Assembly (NCBI GenBank): GCA_017620135.1 | Contig: JAFZQZ010000111.1 | Location: 1-33,152 of the forward strand | Direction of reading: 5' to 3' | Length of the DNA: 33,152 nt | Source: Bacillota bacterium | GTDB taxonomy: Bacteria > Bacillota > Clostridia > Lachnospirales > Bianqueaceae | In this document: piece after piece, positions 15,482-23,008 of the stretch | Layout: each line of letters opens with the position of its first letter | Numbering within the stretch: position 1 is the first letter of the stretch | Translations under genes and position numbers: made by a program | Notes under the pieces: model-generated | Seen by the model: the letters and a program-made list of their open reading frames with translations, nothing else | Told to the model about the DNA's origin: nothing | Databases searched by the model: none

Positions 15482-17704
15482 TCAGGTCCGGATCACTTCA
15501 TATACACCGGAGACCTGGGATAGTTTACTCACCAGCTGTTCCAGCTGAGACCGGTCATTGATCTCTACGCTGATCATAAAGATATTGTCGTTGCCGTCCT
15601 TGGTCCGTTTGCCGGACAGCGCGTGGATATTGATATCGAGATGACTGATGACCGAACTGATCTCCATCAGCAGGCCTTTCTTATCTGTCGTGATGAGCTG
15701 CAGGCTGGAGATAAATGTACCGCTTTCCGAGCTTTTGTCCGCCCATTCGGCTTCCAGCAGCCTCGCTCGTTCGTCCTGCGGCATATTCAGGATGTTCGGG
15801 CAGTCCGTCCGGTGGATCGAAACGCCTCTGCCACGGGTGACATAACCGATGATCTCATCGCCCGGTACCGGATTACAACAGCGGGAGAACCGTACAGCCA
15901 CATCCTGCAGTCCCTTGACGATGATCGCCGATTTGCCCTTCTGGATCCTGGCTTCCTTGGAATCCTTGGAAGCGGAAGTCTGCTCGCTGATCTGCTGGGC
16001 AAGATCTTCGTTGCTGATCTCCCTGGCCTGTTTTTTCTTATATTCTTCGTAAAGCCGGTTGACGACTTGTCCTTCTTTCAGTCCGCCGAACCCGACAGCC
16101 GCCAGCACCGAGTTCCAGTCCTTGAACCCATACTTTCGCTGGACGATCTCCATCCATTCCGGTACCAGAAGATCGTGGGCGTCCGGCAGCTGCTTCATCT
16201 TGATGTAGCGTTCGATCAGATCTTTGCCCTTGGTCACGTTTTCCTGCTTCTGCTCTTTACGGAACCACTGGTTGATCTTGTTTCTCGCCTGAGACGTCTT
16301 GGCGATCGAAAGCCAGTCGGCGCTGGGTCCTCTCGAGTTCTGCGAAGTCATGATCTCGACCTGGTCCGCGTTTTCGAGTACGGTATCCAGCGGAACGATC
16401 CTCCCGTTGACTCTGGCTCCTACCATCTTGTTTCCTACGGCGCTGTGGATCTGATACGCGAAATCCACGACGGTCGCGCCATAAGGCATGGTGATGACTT
16501 CCCCTCCCGGCGTGAAGCAGTACACATTCTCCTTGAACAGGTTCAGATCGTCTTTCAGTGTGTCGACGAATTCGTGATTGTCTGAAAGATCCTGCTGCCA
16601 TTCGAGGATCTTCTGCAGCCACTTCATCTTTTCCAGTTCGGAAGTGTCATTCGGACCTGTCTTGCCTTCTTTGTATTTCCAGTGAGCGGCGATACCGTAT
16701 TCCGCGGTCCGGTGCATCTCCCAGGTACGGATCTGCACTTCAAAAGGACTGCCCCCCGGCCCCATCAGGGTCGTGTGCAGGGATTGATACATATTCGATT
16801 TAGGCATCGCTATATAATCTTTGAATCGTCCGGGCATCGGCGTATACATATCGTGAATGATGCCCAGCGCTCCGTAACAGTCCTTCACCGTGTCCACGAT
16901 CACTCTGACCGCAAGGAGGTCATAGATCTGATCGATGGACTTTGTTTTGGTGATCATTTTCTTATAGATACTGAAGAAATGCTTGGGGCGTCCGTAGACG
17001 GTCGCTTTGATATCCACATCATCCAGCTTCGCTTTGATGGCGGTAACGATATCTTCGATATATTTCTCACGTGTCGAGAGCTTCTCATGGATCAGCTTGG
17101 TCAGTTCCTGGTACTGCTCCGGTTCGAGGTATTTCAGGCACAGGTCATCGAGCTCGACCTTGATTTTGCTGATACCGAGACGCTCGGCGATCGGCGCGTA
17201 AATATCAAGGGTCTCGCGTGCCTTTGCTTTCTGTTTGGAAGGTTCTTTATACTCTAAGGTCCGCATGTTATGGAGCCGGTCTGCCAGTTTGATCAGTATG
17301 ACGCGAATATCCTTGGCCATAGCCAGGAACATTTTACGATAGTTTTCCGCCTGGATCTCCTGCTTGTCCGTCGTCCGGTATTTGAGCTGTTTCAGGACGG
17401 TCACTCCGTCGACAAGATCGGCGACTTCATCGCCGAATTCTCCGCGGATCTCTTCTATCGTCACATTGGTATCTTCAACGACATCGTGCAGAAGTCCTGC
17501 CTCGATCGTCTCCAGATCCAGTTCGAGCTGCGCCAAAATAATAGCCACGTTTAAGGGATGAATGATGTACGGTTCGCCCGACTGGCGCATCTGTCCCTCG
17601 TGAGCCTTGGCCGCAAGCTCATACGCCTTCCTTACTTTTTCCAGATCGGTTGCGGGATGATATTTTTGTATCGTCTCAACCAACTGATTGTATAACGGAT
17701 CCAT
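15482..17704 (-). CDS. rel: Bifunctional (p)ppGpp synthetase/hydrolase Rel
   Basis: This 740-aa long RelA/SpoT homologue of the stringent response has all domains. The HD hydrolase carries GLLHDVVEDT (about residues 72-82), and the synthetase carries RFKDYIAMPKSNMYQSLHT and EVQIRTWEMHRTAEYGIAAHWKYKEG. A TGS domain follows (YCFTPGGEVITMPYGATVVDFAY), then a zinc-finger-like region (RFSRCCNPVPGDEIIGY...HRTDCPN) and a C-terminal ACT domain. Both catalytic motifs look intact, so it should make and degrade (p)ppGpp. It has its own promoter (17739-17768) and is the first gene of the rel-dtd-hemZ series. Confidence 0.97.
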   Translation of the reverse strand: MDPLYNQLVETIQKYHPATDLEKVRKAYELAAKAHEGQMRQSGEPYIIHPLNVAIILAQLELDLETIEAGLLHDVVEDTNVTIEEIRGEFGDEVADLVDGVTVLKQLKYRTTDKQEIQAENYRKMFLAMAKDIRVILIKLADRLHNMRTLEYKEPSKQKAKARETLDIYAPIAERLGISKIKVELDDLCLKYLEPEQYQELTKLIHEKLSTREKYIEDIVTAIKAKLDDVDIKATVYGRPKHFFSIYKKMITKTKSIDQIYDLLAVRVIVDTVKDCYGALGIIHDMYTPMPGRFKDYIAMPKSNMYQSLHTTLMGPGGSPFEVQIRTWEMHRTAEYGIAAHWKYKEGKTGPNDTSELEKMKWLQKILEWQQDLSDNHEFVDTLKDDLNLFKENVYCFTPGGEVITMPYGATVVDFAYQIHSAVGNKMVGARVNGRIVPLDTVLENADQVEIMTSQNSRGPSADWLSIAKTSQARNKINQWFRKEQKQENVTKGKDLIERYIKMKQLPDAHDLLVPEWMEIVQRKYGFKDWNSVLAAVGFGGLKEGQVVNRLYEEYKKKQAREISNEDLAQQISEQTSASKDSKEARIQKGKSAIIVKGLQDVAVRFSRCCNPVPGDEIIGYVTRGRGVSIHRTDCPNILNMPQDERARLLEAEWADKSSESGTFISSLQLITTDKKGLLMEISSVISHLDINIHALSGKRTKDGNDNIFMISVEINDRSQLEQLVSKLSQVSGVYEVIRT

Positions 17705-17738
17705 GCTTCCTTCCTCGAATCATAGTGAGTATTTTCCT

Positions 17739-17768
17739 ATTATACATGGAAAAAGGGCACAATTTCAA
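17739..17768 (-). promoter_or_regulatory. Promoter of rel
   Basis: On the minus strand -35 TTGAAA (17768-17763) and perfect -10 TATAAT (17744-17739) are 18 nt apart, about 35 nt upstream of the rel start. The spacer overlaps the distal arm of the hairpin that follows the upstream xre gene. Confidence 0.75.
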
Positions 17769-17794
17769 TAGATTCCGTGAAATCAAGCCCTTTT
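17750..17794 (-). terminator. Terminator-like hairpin after xre, interleaved with the rel promoter
   Basis: On the minus strand AAAAGGGC (17794-17787) pairs with GCCCTTTTT (17758-17750) across a 28-nt loop, and the descending T tract is part of the arm. The loop is long for a terminator, so strength is uncertain. Confidence 0.5.
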
Positions 17795-17818
17795 CGGCGT
17801 TTTGTTCAAAGATGAATC

Positions 17819-18385
17819 TTATTTTTTATCTTTTTCGTCGTTCTTTGAATCAGTTTTCTGTTTCTTTTTCGAAGGCAGTTTGATCGGATCCCCGTCTTCT
17901 GCGGCCATCGGCTCCGGATTATACTTTCTCGGCCGGAAGATCCTTCTGTCCACTTCTTCAAACAGCTCGATCTCCGGGATCCTCTCAAAATCGATATCTT
18001 TTTCTTTCAGCACATCTTCCAGCGACCTGGAACGATTCACTTCTTTCATAATGTCCAGACAGGAGAAGAATGCTTTCAGCATATACAGCGAGATCTGCTG
18101 CGCGTCATAAGTGTGCGTGATCAGAAGATCGATCAGTTCTCTCTGCAGCGGGCGGTTTGCGGCACTGATCCCAAGGGCATCATCCATGCTGATATTCAGA
18201 TACGCACATAATCGTACCAAAGTCTCAAGACCCGCGCTGCCCCCGTTTTCGATATGCGACAGATGTGTTACGGTAACACGACATGTTTCCGCCAGTGCTT
18301 CCTGAGTGAGATCCCTTTCGATCCTGGCGAGTTTGATCCTTTTGCCAAGGATCTCGAAATTCAGCAAAGAATTCTTGTGTTTCAT
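17819..18385 (-). CDS. XRE-family transcriptional regulator
   Basis: This 188-aa protein has an N-terminal Cro/C1 helix-turn-helix (about residues 12-68: LGKRIKLARIERDLTQEALAETCRVTVTHLSHIENGGSAGLETLVRLCAYLNISMDDAL). A helical middle follows, then a strongly basic and acidic tail (KLPSKKKQKTDSKNDEKDKK), probably disordered. The target is unknown. It sits directly upstream of rel but is separated from it by a hairpin and the rel promoter. An AGGAGG site precedes the ATG. An AT-rich inverted repeat (AAATAAAA at 18401-18408, TTTTATTT at 18417-18424) lies just upstream and could be an autoregulatory operator. Confidence 0.85.
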   Translation of the reverse strand: MKHKNSLLNFEILGKRIKLARIERDLTQEALAETCRVTVTHLSHIENGGSAGLETLVRLCAYLNISMDDALGISAANRPLQRELIDLLITHTYDAQQISLYMLKAFFSCLDIMKEVNRSRSLEDVLKEKDIDFERIPEIELFEEVDRRIFRPRKYNPEPMAAEDGDPIKLPSKKKQKTDSKNDEKDKK

Positions 18386-18520
18386 AGGACGATCCTCCTA
18401 AAATAAAAATTTTAACTTTTATTTATAGGATTCCTCCACCTATGTACAGATTGACTCAGTTCAGCTTTTTGGAAAACCTGAATCATCCCTTCAATAAAGG
18501 GCCAAAAATTCCTGAAAAAG

Positions 18521-18569
18521 AAAAAAGAATGTCCGCCGCAGACACACATTTTCTTTGGCGAACATTCTT
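18521..18569 (-). terminator. Rho-independent terminator after the DEAD-box helicase gene
   Basis: On the minus strand AAGAATGTTCGCC (18569-18557) pairs with GGCGGACATTCTT (18537-18525) with one mismatch and a 19-nt loop, followed by a T tract. It begins 4 nt after the helicase stop codon. Confidence 0.85.
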
Positions 18570-18573
18570 TGGT

Positions 18574-20190
18574 TTATTCGTTTTTCGCTACTTCCACGTG
18601 CAGGCGATGTCCTTTCAGACTCGTCCCGTCGATCTCTTTGATGACCGAATCAGCCAGTGAGGAAGGGATCTCCAGATAGGTGAAACTCTCCAGCAGATCG
18701 ATCCGTCCGATCATCTGATATGTGATCCCGCACTTATCCTCAAGAAGTCCTGTCAGGTCTTTCACCCGGATCTTTTGCTGTTTCCCGAGATTCAGGTATA
18801 ATCGGATCATTGACTCCTTTTCCGATTCTGTTAAGATTTTTTTCGGAGTCCGTGACATCTCGTCCGTCTGATCAGAAGGAACATAAAGATTCAAAAGCAG
18901 AAGTCCGGCCGCGATCTCTTTTGCCGGATATCCTTCGCTCTCCAGGACTTCGATCTCCTTTTCATACTTACCGATCCGTCCGAAAGTCAGGTTTTTCGCA
19001 TTCTGTCTATTCTCTTTCAGAACAAGCCGCAGATTATCCAGCAGCCTTTGCTTTTTCGCTTCCTCGATCTCCTGTAGAGACGGGATCTTCCTCGCTTCGA
19101 TCTTCGCGCCGGCGAAGGCGGACACCTCGGAAAGCCGCGCAAGCTCTCTCGAGGAGACGAACACGTAGGATGTGCCGCTCTTTCCGGCACGGGCAGTCCT
19201 TCCCGTCCGGTGAACGTATAACTCATCATCATCCGGAAGATCATAATGCACGACCAGATCGACATCCGAAATATCCAGCCCTCTCGCGGCTACATCGGTG
19301 GCGATGAGCAGTCTGATCTCCCGATTTCTGAATCGCCGCATGACCAGATCCCGCTGTACCTGCTTGAGATCACCGTGCAGCCCTTCCGCGGAAATGCCAA
19401 GATCCTTCAGTTCCTCCGTCAGATCGCTGACTCGTTTCTTGGTATTACAGAAGATGATCGCGGATCTCGGTTCTTCGACTTTCAGAAGCCGCTCCAGTGC
19501 TTCCGTCTTCTGACCGGGCTTTAGTTCAAAATAGTATTGTCTGACCTGATCGACCGTCAGCGGATCATCCTCGCCCACATGGATCCTCTGCGGATCTTCC
19601 ATATATTCCTTCGCCAGGTTTTCCACTTCTTCCGGCATCGTGGCGGAGAAAAGCACGGTCTGTCTGGGAACGGGAAGCTGAGCCAGAATAAGATCGATAT
19701 CATCCTTGAATCCCATGCTGAACATCTCATCCGCTTCATCGAGTACGGCGATCTGAACCTGTTCGGTCCGTAGCGTATGGCGTCTGACATGATCGATGAA
19801 CCGCCCGGGGGTCCCTACGATGATCTGGGCGCCTTTCTTCAGATCCGCGATCTGGTGCTGGATCGGCTGCCCTCCATAGACAGGTACGACCCGGATCCCG
19901 GCTTTATACTTGAGAAGCTTTCGAAGATCTTCCGCCACCTGCATACACAGTTCCCTGGTGGGACAAAGAACCAGTGCCTGCATCCTTCGCTCATCCGGAT
20001 CGATGAGTTCGATGAGCGGGATGCCGAAGGCGGCCGTCTTTCCGGTACCGGTCCGCGACTGCCCGATCAGATCATAGCCTTTCAGGAGCTTACCTACCGC
20101 CGCTTCCTGAATGGGCGTTGGCTCTTCATATCCAAGGTCACGGATGGCTTCAAGCAGGTCTACGTCCAGTCCTAATTCTTCAAATGTCAT
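18574..20190 (-). CDS. DEAD-box ATP-dependent RNA helicase with DbpA-type RNA-binding domain
   Basis: This 538-aa helicase has a Q motif region (EEPTPIQEAAV), motif I SRTGTGKTAAFG, PTRELCMQV, GTPGRFIDH, motif II LDEADEMF, motif III SAT, and motif VI HRTGRTARAGKSG. The helicase core ends near residue 370. The C-terminal about 75 residues (KIRVKDLTGLLEDKCGITYQMIGRIDLLESFTYLEIPSSLADSVIKEIDG) match the DbpA RNA-recognition domain. That suggests a role on rRNA or in cold-stress RNA remodelling, as for CsdA, DbpA and YxiN. A linker of about 90 residues separates the two parts. It starts 1 nt after the cyclophilin stop, so the two form a two-gene operon. Confidence 0.93.
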   Translation of the reverse strand: MTFEELGLDVDLLEAIRDLGYEEPTPIQEAAVGKLLKGYDLIGQSRTGTGKTAAFGIPLIELIDPDERRMQALVLCPTRELCMQVAEDLRKLLKYKAGIRVVPVYGGQPIQHQIADLKKGAQIIVGTPGRFIDHVRRHTLRTEQVQIAVLDEADEMFSMGFKDDIDLILAQLPVPRQTVLFSATMPEEVENLAKEYMEDPQRIHVGEDDPLTVDQVRQYYFELKPGQKTEALERLLKVEEPRSAIIFCNTKKRVSDLTEELKDLGISAEGLHGDLKQVQRDLVMRRFRNREIRLLIATDVAARGLDISDVDLVVHYDLPDDDELYVHRTGRTARAGKSGTSYVFVSSRELARLSEVSAFAGAKIEARKIPSLQEIEEAKKQRLLDNLRLVLKENRQNAKNLTFGRIGKYEKEIEVLESEGYPAKEIAAGLLLLNLYVPSDQTDEMSRTPKKILTESEKESMIRLYLNLGKQQKIRVKDLTGLLEDKCGITYQMIGRIDLLESFTYLEIPSSLADSVIKEIDGTSLKGHRLHVEVAKNE

Positions 20191-20191
20191 T

Positions 20192-20665
20192 TCAGTCTGT
20201 GATCTCTACCTTTTCCATGATTTGCGGCGTCAGAGGACGATCGGAAAAATCAGTATCGCAGGACGCGATCTCATCGACGACCTCGATCCCTTCTACCACT
20301 TTTCCGAACGCGGCATACTGTCCATCCAGATGCGGCGCATCCTGATGCATGATAAAGAACTGGGATCCGGCGCTGTTCGGGTTGTATGCCCGTGCCATCG
20401 AGATCACCCCGCGCTCATGCTTCAGCGGGTTCGGTACTCCGTTCGCGAGAAATTCACCCTTGATATTGTAGCCGGGACCGCCCATACCGGTCCCTTCCGG
20501 ACATCCGCCCTGGATCATAAATCCACTGATCACACGGTGGAAGCAAAGTCCGTTATAAAAACCTTTATTTACCAGATCGATAAAGTTCTGGACCGTGATC
20601 GGCGCGATCTCAGGATACAGTTCCAGCTTGATCTGTTTTCCGTTCTGCATCGTGATGGTAACCAT
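20192..20665 (-). CDS. Cyclophilin-type peptidyl-prolyl cis-trans isomerase
   Basis: This 157-aa minimal cytoplasmic cyclophilin has no signal peptide. Catalytic-site segments are visible: FHRVISGFMIQGGCPEGTGMGGPGYNIKGEF, GVISMARAYNPNSAGSQFFIM, and LDGQYAAFGKVVEG. A TTTGGAGG site precedes the ATG. It is the first gene of the cyclophilin-helicase pair, and a -10-like TAGAAT lies about 40 nt upstream. Confidence 0.95.
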   Translation of the reverse strand: MVTITMQNGKQIKLELYPEIAPITVQNFIDLVNKGFYNGLCFHRVISGFMIQGGCPEGTGMGGPGYNIKGEFLANGVPNPLKHERGVISMARAYNPNSAGSQFFIMHQDAPHLDGQYAAFGKVVEGIEVVDEIASCDTDFSDRPLTPQIMEKVEITD

Positions 20666-20742
20666 CGCTGTACCTCCAAAAAGAAAGAATCAAGTTATTC
20701 TACCATATCCCGCGCCTTTTGGGAAGACTTTTCAGAAAACCA

Positions 20743-20771
20743 TTGACAATCCTTCCGGCGGGAAGCACAAT
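20743..20771 (+). promoter_or_regulatory. Promoter of the NusG-II / Gx / ApbE operon
   Basis: A perfect -35 TTGACA (20743-20748) and -10 CACAAT (20766-20771) are 17 nt apart, about 65 nt before the first start codon. I see no FMN riboswitch in the leader. Confidence 0.65.
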
Positions 20772-20835
20772 AGGAAACAGTACCGCCTAAAGACGAAGGC
20801 CTCTCACTGGAAAACATTACGGAGGATCTGCTCCC

Positions 20836-21258
20836 ATGGAACGCAAATACACAGACCGGAAAGATCTTTTCCTGATCATCAGCCTGCTGATCACAGCAGG
20901 CCTCTTGTATTTGCTTCTGTCCGGAAAGCCGTCCTCCTCTGTCTGTGAGATCTGCCTGGACGGTGAAGTGATCCAGACTGTATCTCTCACGGAAGACACG
21001 ACCTTCTCACCGGAAGGGATCCCGGAGATCACACTCGAAATAAGAAACGGAAAGATTCGTTTTCTTTCTTCCGACTGTCCGGATCAGATCTGTGTGAAAA
21101 GCGGCTTCATTTCCCGTCCCGGAGAATATGCCGTCTGCCTGCCGCACCGGCTCATGATCCGGATCCCGGAAGACCCTTCTTCCACTGATTCCCGTCCGGA
21201 CGCGATCACCGGAAAAGTTACGCCAAATGTGCATATTTGTGGGAGGATCTTTCCATGA
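20836..21258 (+). CDS. NusG domain II-containing membrane-anchored protein
   Basis: This 140-aa protein has one N-terminal membrane segment (LFLIISLLITAGLLYLLLS, about residues 11-29). A small beta domain of the NusG-II type (PF07009) follows: EICLDGEVIQTVSLTEDTTF, ITLEIRNGKIRFLSSDCPDQICVKSGFISRPGEYAVCLPHRLMIRI. The conserved DCPDQICVKSG and CLPH motifs hold several Cys residues outside the membrane. Such proteins commonly neighbour Gx transporters and ApbE. I infer a part in extracytosolic flavinylation or electron transfer; the molecular function is not known. A GGAGG site precedes the ATG and its stop overlaps the next start as ATGA. Confidence 0.88.
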   Translation: MERKYTDRKDLFLIISLLITAGLLYLLLSGKPSSSVCEICLDGEVIQTVSLTEDTTFSPEGIPEITLEIRNGKIRFLSSDCPDQICVKSGFISRPGEYAVCLPHRLMIRIPEDPSSTDSRPDAITGKVTPNVHICGRIFP

Positions 21259-21785
21259 AAACAAAGACCCTTACCCGCACCGCACTGCTTTTTGCTCTTT
21301 CCATCGTCATGGCCTATCTGGAGCACCTGATCCCGCCGCTTCCCTTCGCGCCGCCTGGTGTGAAGCTGGGACTCAGCAATATCATCACCATGTATACGCT
21401 TTTCTTCATAGGTGTTCCCCAGGCTTTTCTGATCGCTGTCCTGAAGGCCGGTTTTGTTCTGCTGACCCGCGGAACGATCGCCTCGCTCCTTTCCCTGTCC
21501 GGAGGGCTCGTATCCGTAGGTGTGATGGCGCTCCTCTCCCTTCCGGGAAGAAAAGACGATTCAAAGAAGTTCACCTATCTATTCCTGAGCATCTGCGGCG
21601 CGCTTTCCCACAATCTCGGCCAGCTGGTCGTCGTATACTTGATGATCTCCCACAGTTTTCTGGCTTATGTTCCTGTTCTGATCATCAGCGGCATCGTCAT
21701 GGGAATCATTACCGGAAGTCTGCTCCGTCTCCTGCTGCCGGCTCTTCACCGATCCTTCGGCATCGGTTGGAAAGGTGGTGCCTGA
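21255..21785 (+). CDS. Gx transporter family protein (PF07456, annotated heptaprenyl diphosphate synthase component I)
   Basis: This 176-aa membrane protein has about five transmembrane segments. The family signature LEHLIPPLPFAPPGVKLGLSNIITMYTLFF lies near residues 22-52, and a second conserved segment is ALSHNLGQLVVVYLM. It looks like an ECF-type S-component. Relatives in extracellular-electron-transfer loci are thought to handle flavin or quinone precursors. The PF07456 'heptaprenyl synthase' name is historical and not supported here. The start at 21255 has GGGAGGATC upstream and overlaps the previous stop; its own stop overlaps the apbE start as TGATG. Confidence 0.88.
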   Translation: MKTKTLTRTALLFALSIVMAYLEHLIPPLPFAPPGVKLGLSNIITMYTLFFIGVPQAFLIAVLKAGFVLLTRGTIASLLSLSGGLVSVGVMALLSLPGRKDDSKKFTYLFLSICGALSHNLGQLVVVYLMISHSFLAYVPVLIISGIVMGIITGSLLRLLLPALHRSFGIGWKGGA

Positions 21786-22771
21786 TGAAGAACAAAACTT
21801 TGCTTTCAGGCAAACACCTCCTGATATTCCTGCTCATCCTGACGATCTCCACAGGCTCTTCCGGATGTCAGAGGAGTGCAAAAAAGCACAGCTGTGATTT
21901 CTATGATCTTTTTGATACTTTCTCCAACTTTACCTGTTACGGACTGGACGACAGATCCTTCGACAGGATCAAGGATGGTCTGTACGATCTGTTGCTTTCC
22001 TTCCACCAGGAGACGGACATCTACCACTCCTACCCGGGGATCACGAACCTGAAAGATCTGAATGATTCCGCCGGCAGTTCTCCGCTTGCTCTTTCTCCCC
22101 GCCTGATCGGGTTTCTTTCCTTCTGCAAAGACGCCCACGAGATCTCGGATGGCAAGGTCAATGTCATGATAGGCGCTTTGACGGGTCTCTGGCATGAGGC
22201 CAGAGAAACAAAAACTCTCCCGGATGAATCTCTTCTCCGGGAGGCGGCGGCCCACACAGATATTTCCTTCCTTTCGATCGATCCGGATGCTTCTGCCGCG
22301 TATATCACAGACCCTGCCGCCTCTATCGATGTCGGCGCTCTGGCCAAGGGTTATGCCGGCCGCCAGGCGATGGAATACCTTGCGGAAGAAGGCGTGGAAA
22401 ACTATATTCTCAGTCTGGGCGGCAACATCTGTGCCCACGGAAAACCACTCGGGACCGGCCGGGACGCGTTCGTGGTCGGTCTCCAGGATCCGGACGGACC
22501 GGATGGCACCTACAACGAGACTGTCAGTCTCACAGACGGCTGTGTTGTGACAAGCGGCGACTACCAGCGCTACTTTGAAGTAAACGGCATCCGCTATCAT
22601 CACATTATCGATCCCTCGACCCTGTACCCGGCCGCCTATCACCACTCCGTGACCGTGATCTGTGATGACTCGGCCATGGCCGACCTTCTTTCGACCACTC
22701 TTTTTCTGATGGACGAAACCGACGGATCAACATTAGCTGAGCAGTTTAATGCAAAAGTGATCTACAAATAA
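21785..22771 (+). CDS. apbE: FAD:protein FMN transferase ApbE (lipoprotein)
   Basis: This 328-aa protein has a signal peptide and lipobox ending SSGC (about residues 10-28), so it is anchored outside the membrane. ApbE uses FAD to attach FMN covalently to Thr or Ser of target proteins such as Rnf, Nqr and FMN-binding-domain proteins. Family motifs are present: SIDVGALAKGYAGRQAMEYLAEEGVENYILSLGGNICAHG, DGCVVTSGDYQRYFEVNGIRYHHIIDPSTLYPA, and a late acidic DETDG. The start at 21785 overlaps the upstream stop, with AAAGGTGG as ribosome site. No flavinylation target protein is encoded in the window, so the substrate must be elsewhere. Confidence 0.95.
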   Translation: MKNKTLLSGKHLLIFLLILTISTGSSGCQRSAKKHSCDFYDLFDTFSNFTCYGLDDRSFDRIKDGLYDLLLSFHQETDIYHSYPGITNLKDLNDSAGSSPLALSPRLIGFLSFCKDAHEISDGKVNVMIGALTGLWHEARETKTLPDESLLREAAAHTDISFLSIDPDASAAYITDPAASIDVGALAKGYAGRQAMEYLAEEGVENYILSLGGNICAHGKPLGTGRDAFVVGLQDPDGPDGTYNETVSLTDGCVVTSGDYQRYFEVNGIRYHHIIDPSTLYPAAYHHSVTVICDDSAMADLLSTTLFLMDETDGSTLAEQFNAKVIYK

Positions 22772-22780
22772 CATCCGGTA

Positions 22781-22807
22781 GAGTTACATTCGTGAACTCT
22801 TTATTTT
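22781..22807 (+). terminator. Terminator after apbE
   Basis: GAGTT and AACTC form a stem, extended by CA/TG with a bulged A, closing a TTCG tetraloop (22781-22799), followed by TTTATTTT. It lies 9 nt after the apbE stop. Confidence 0.75.
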
Positions 22808-22833
22808 GATGATTATAGTTATAAAGAGCTTCT

Positions 22834-22931
22834 CCCAGATGGCAGGCGGGGCTCTCCCCCATCTAAACTGGGGCAGCCTTCGCCCGCTATCTGGGCCGTG
22901 AAAAGAATCGGGCAACGCCCTCTCTTTTCAC
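22834..22931. other. Two adjacent GC-rich hairpins at the recombinase end of the mobile element
   Basis: Hairpin 1 (22834-22895) pairs CCCAGAT with ATCTGGG, GCGGG (22846-22850) with CCCGC (22883-22887), and CCCC with GGGG around a 10-nt loop. Hairpin 2 (22898-22931) pairs GTGAAAAGA perfectly with TCTTTTCAC and contains a GGGC-AAC-GCCC tip. Neither is followed by a T tract on either strand, so they are not simple terminators. They may be part of an attachment site or a structured RNA. Confidence 0.6.
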
Positions 22932-22940
22932 ACATCCCGA

Positions 22941-22974
22941 AAAAAAGAACCACTGCCCGGTGTGGGAAGTGGTT
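22941..22974 (-). terminator. Terminator after the serine recombinase gene
   Basis: On the minus strand AACCACT (22974-22968) pairs with AGTGGTT (22954-22948), followed by CTTTTTTT. It lies about 35 nt past the recombinase stop. Confidence 0.85.
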
Positions 22975-23008
22975 AGCTTTGTCCATATTCTGTTGTATTG
23001 TCATCATA

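Noticed and set aside
18442-18660. 72-aa plus-strand ORF
   Set aside because: Crosses the helicase terminator and the helicase 3' end; no ribosome site.
20743-20835. FMN riboswitch in the leader of the flavinylation operon
   Set aside because: Leader is too short and shows none of the conserved RFN element sequences.
21227-22771. 514-aa plus-strand frame covering apbE
   Set aside because: Only the part from 21785 has a ribosome site, signal peptide and ApbE motifs; the upstream part is out of frame with the real Gx transporter gene.
22810-22818. ATGATTATA shared with the right side near 28577 as an att core
   Set aside because: Short AT-rich match, and the right copy is part of the decayed lipoprotein tail; not enough for attL/attR.
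22825-22836. GAGCTTCTCCCA shared with 5361-5372
   Set aside because: Only 12 nt are shared and the surrounding structures differ; treated as chance.
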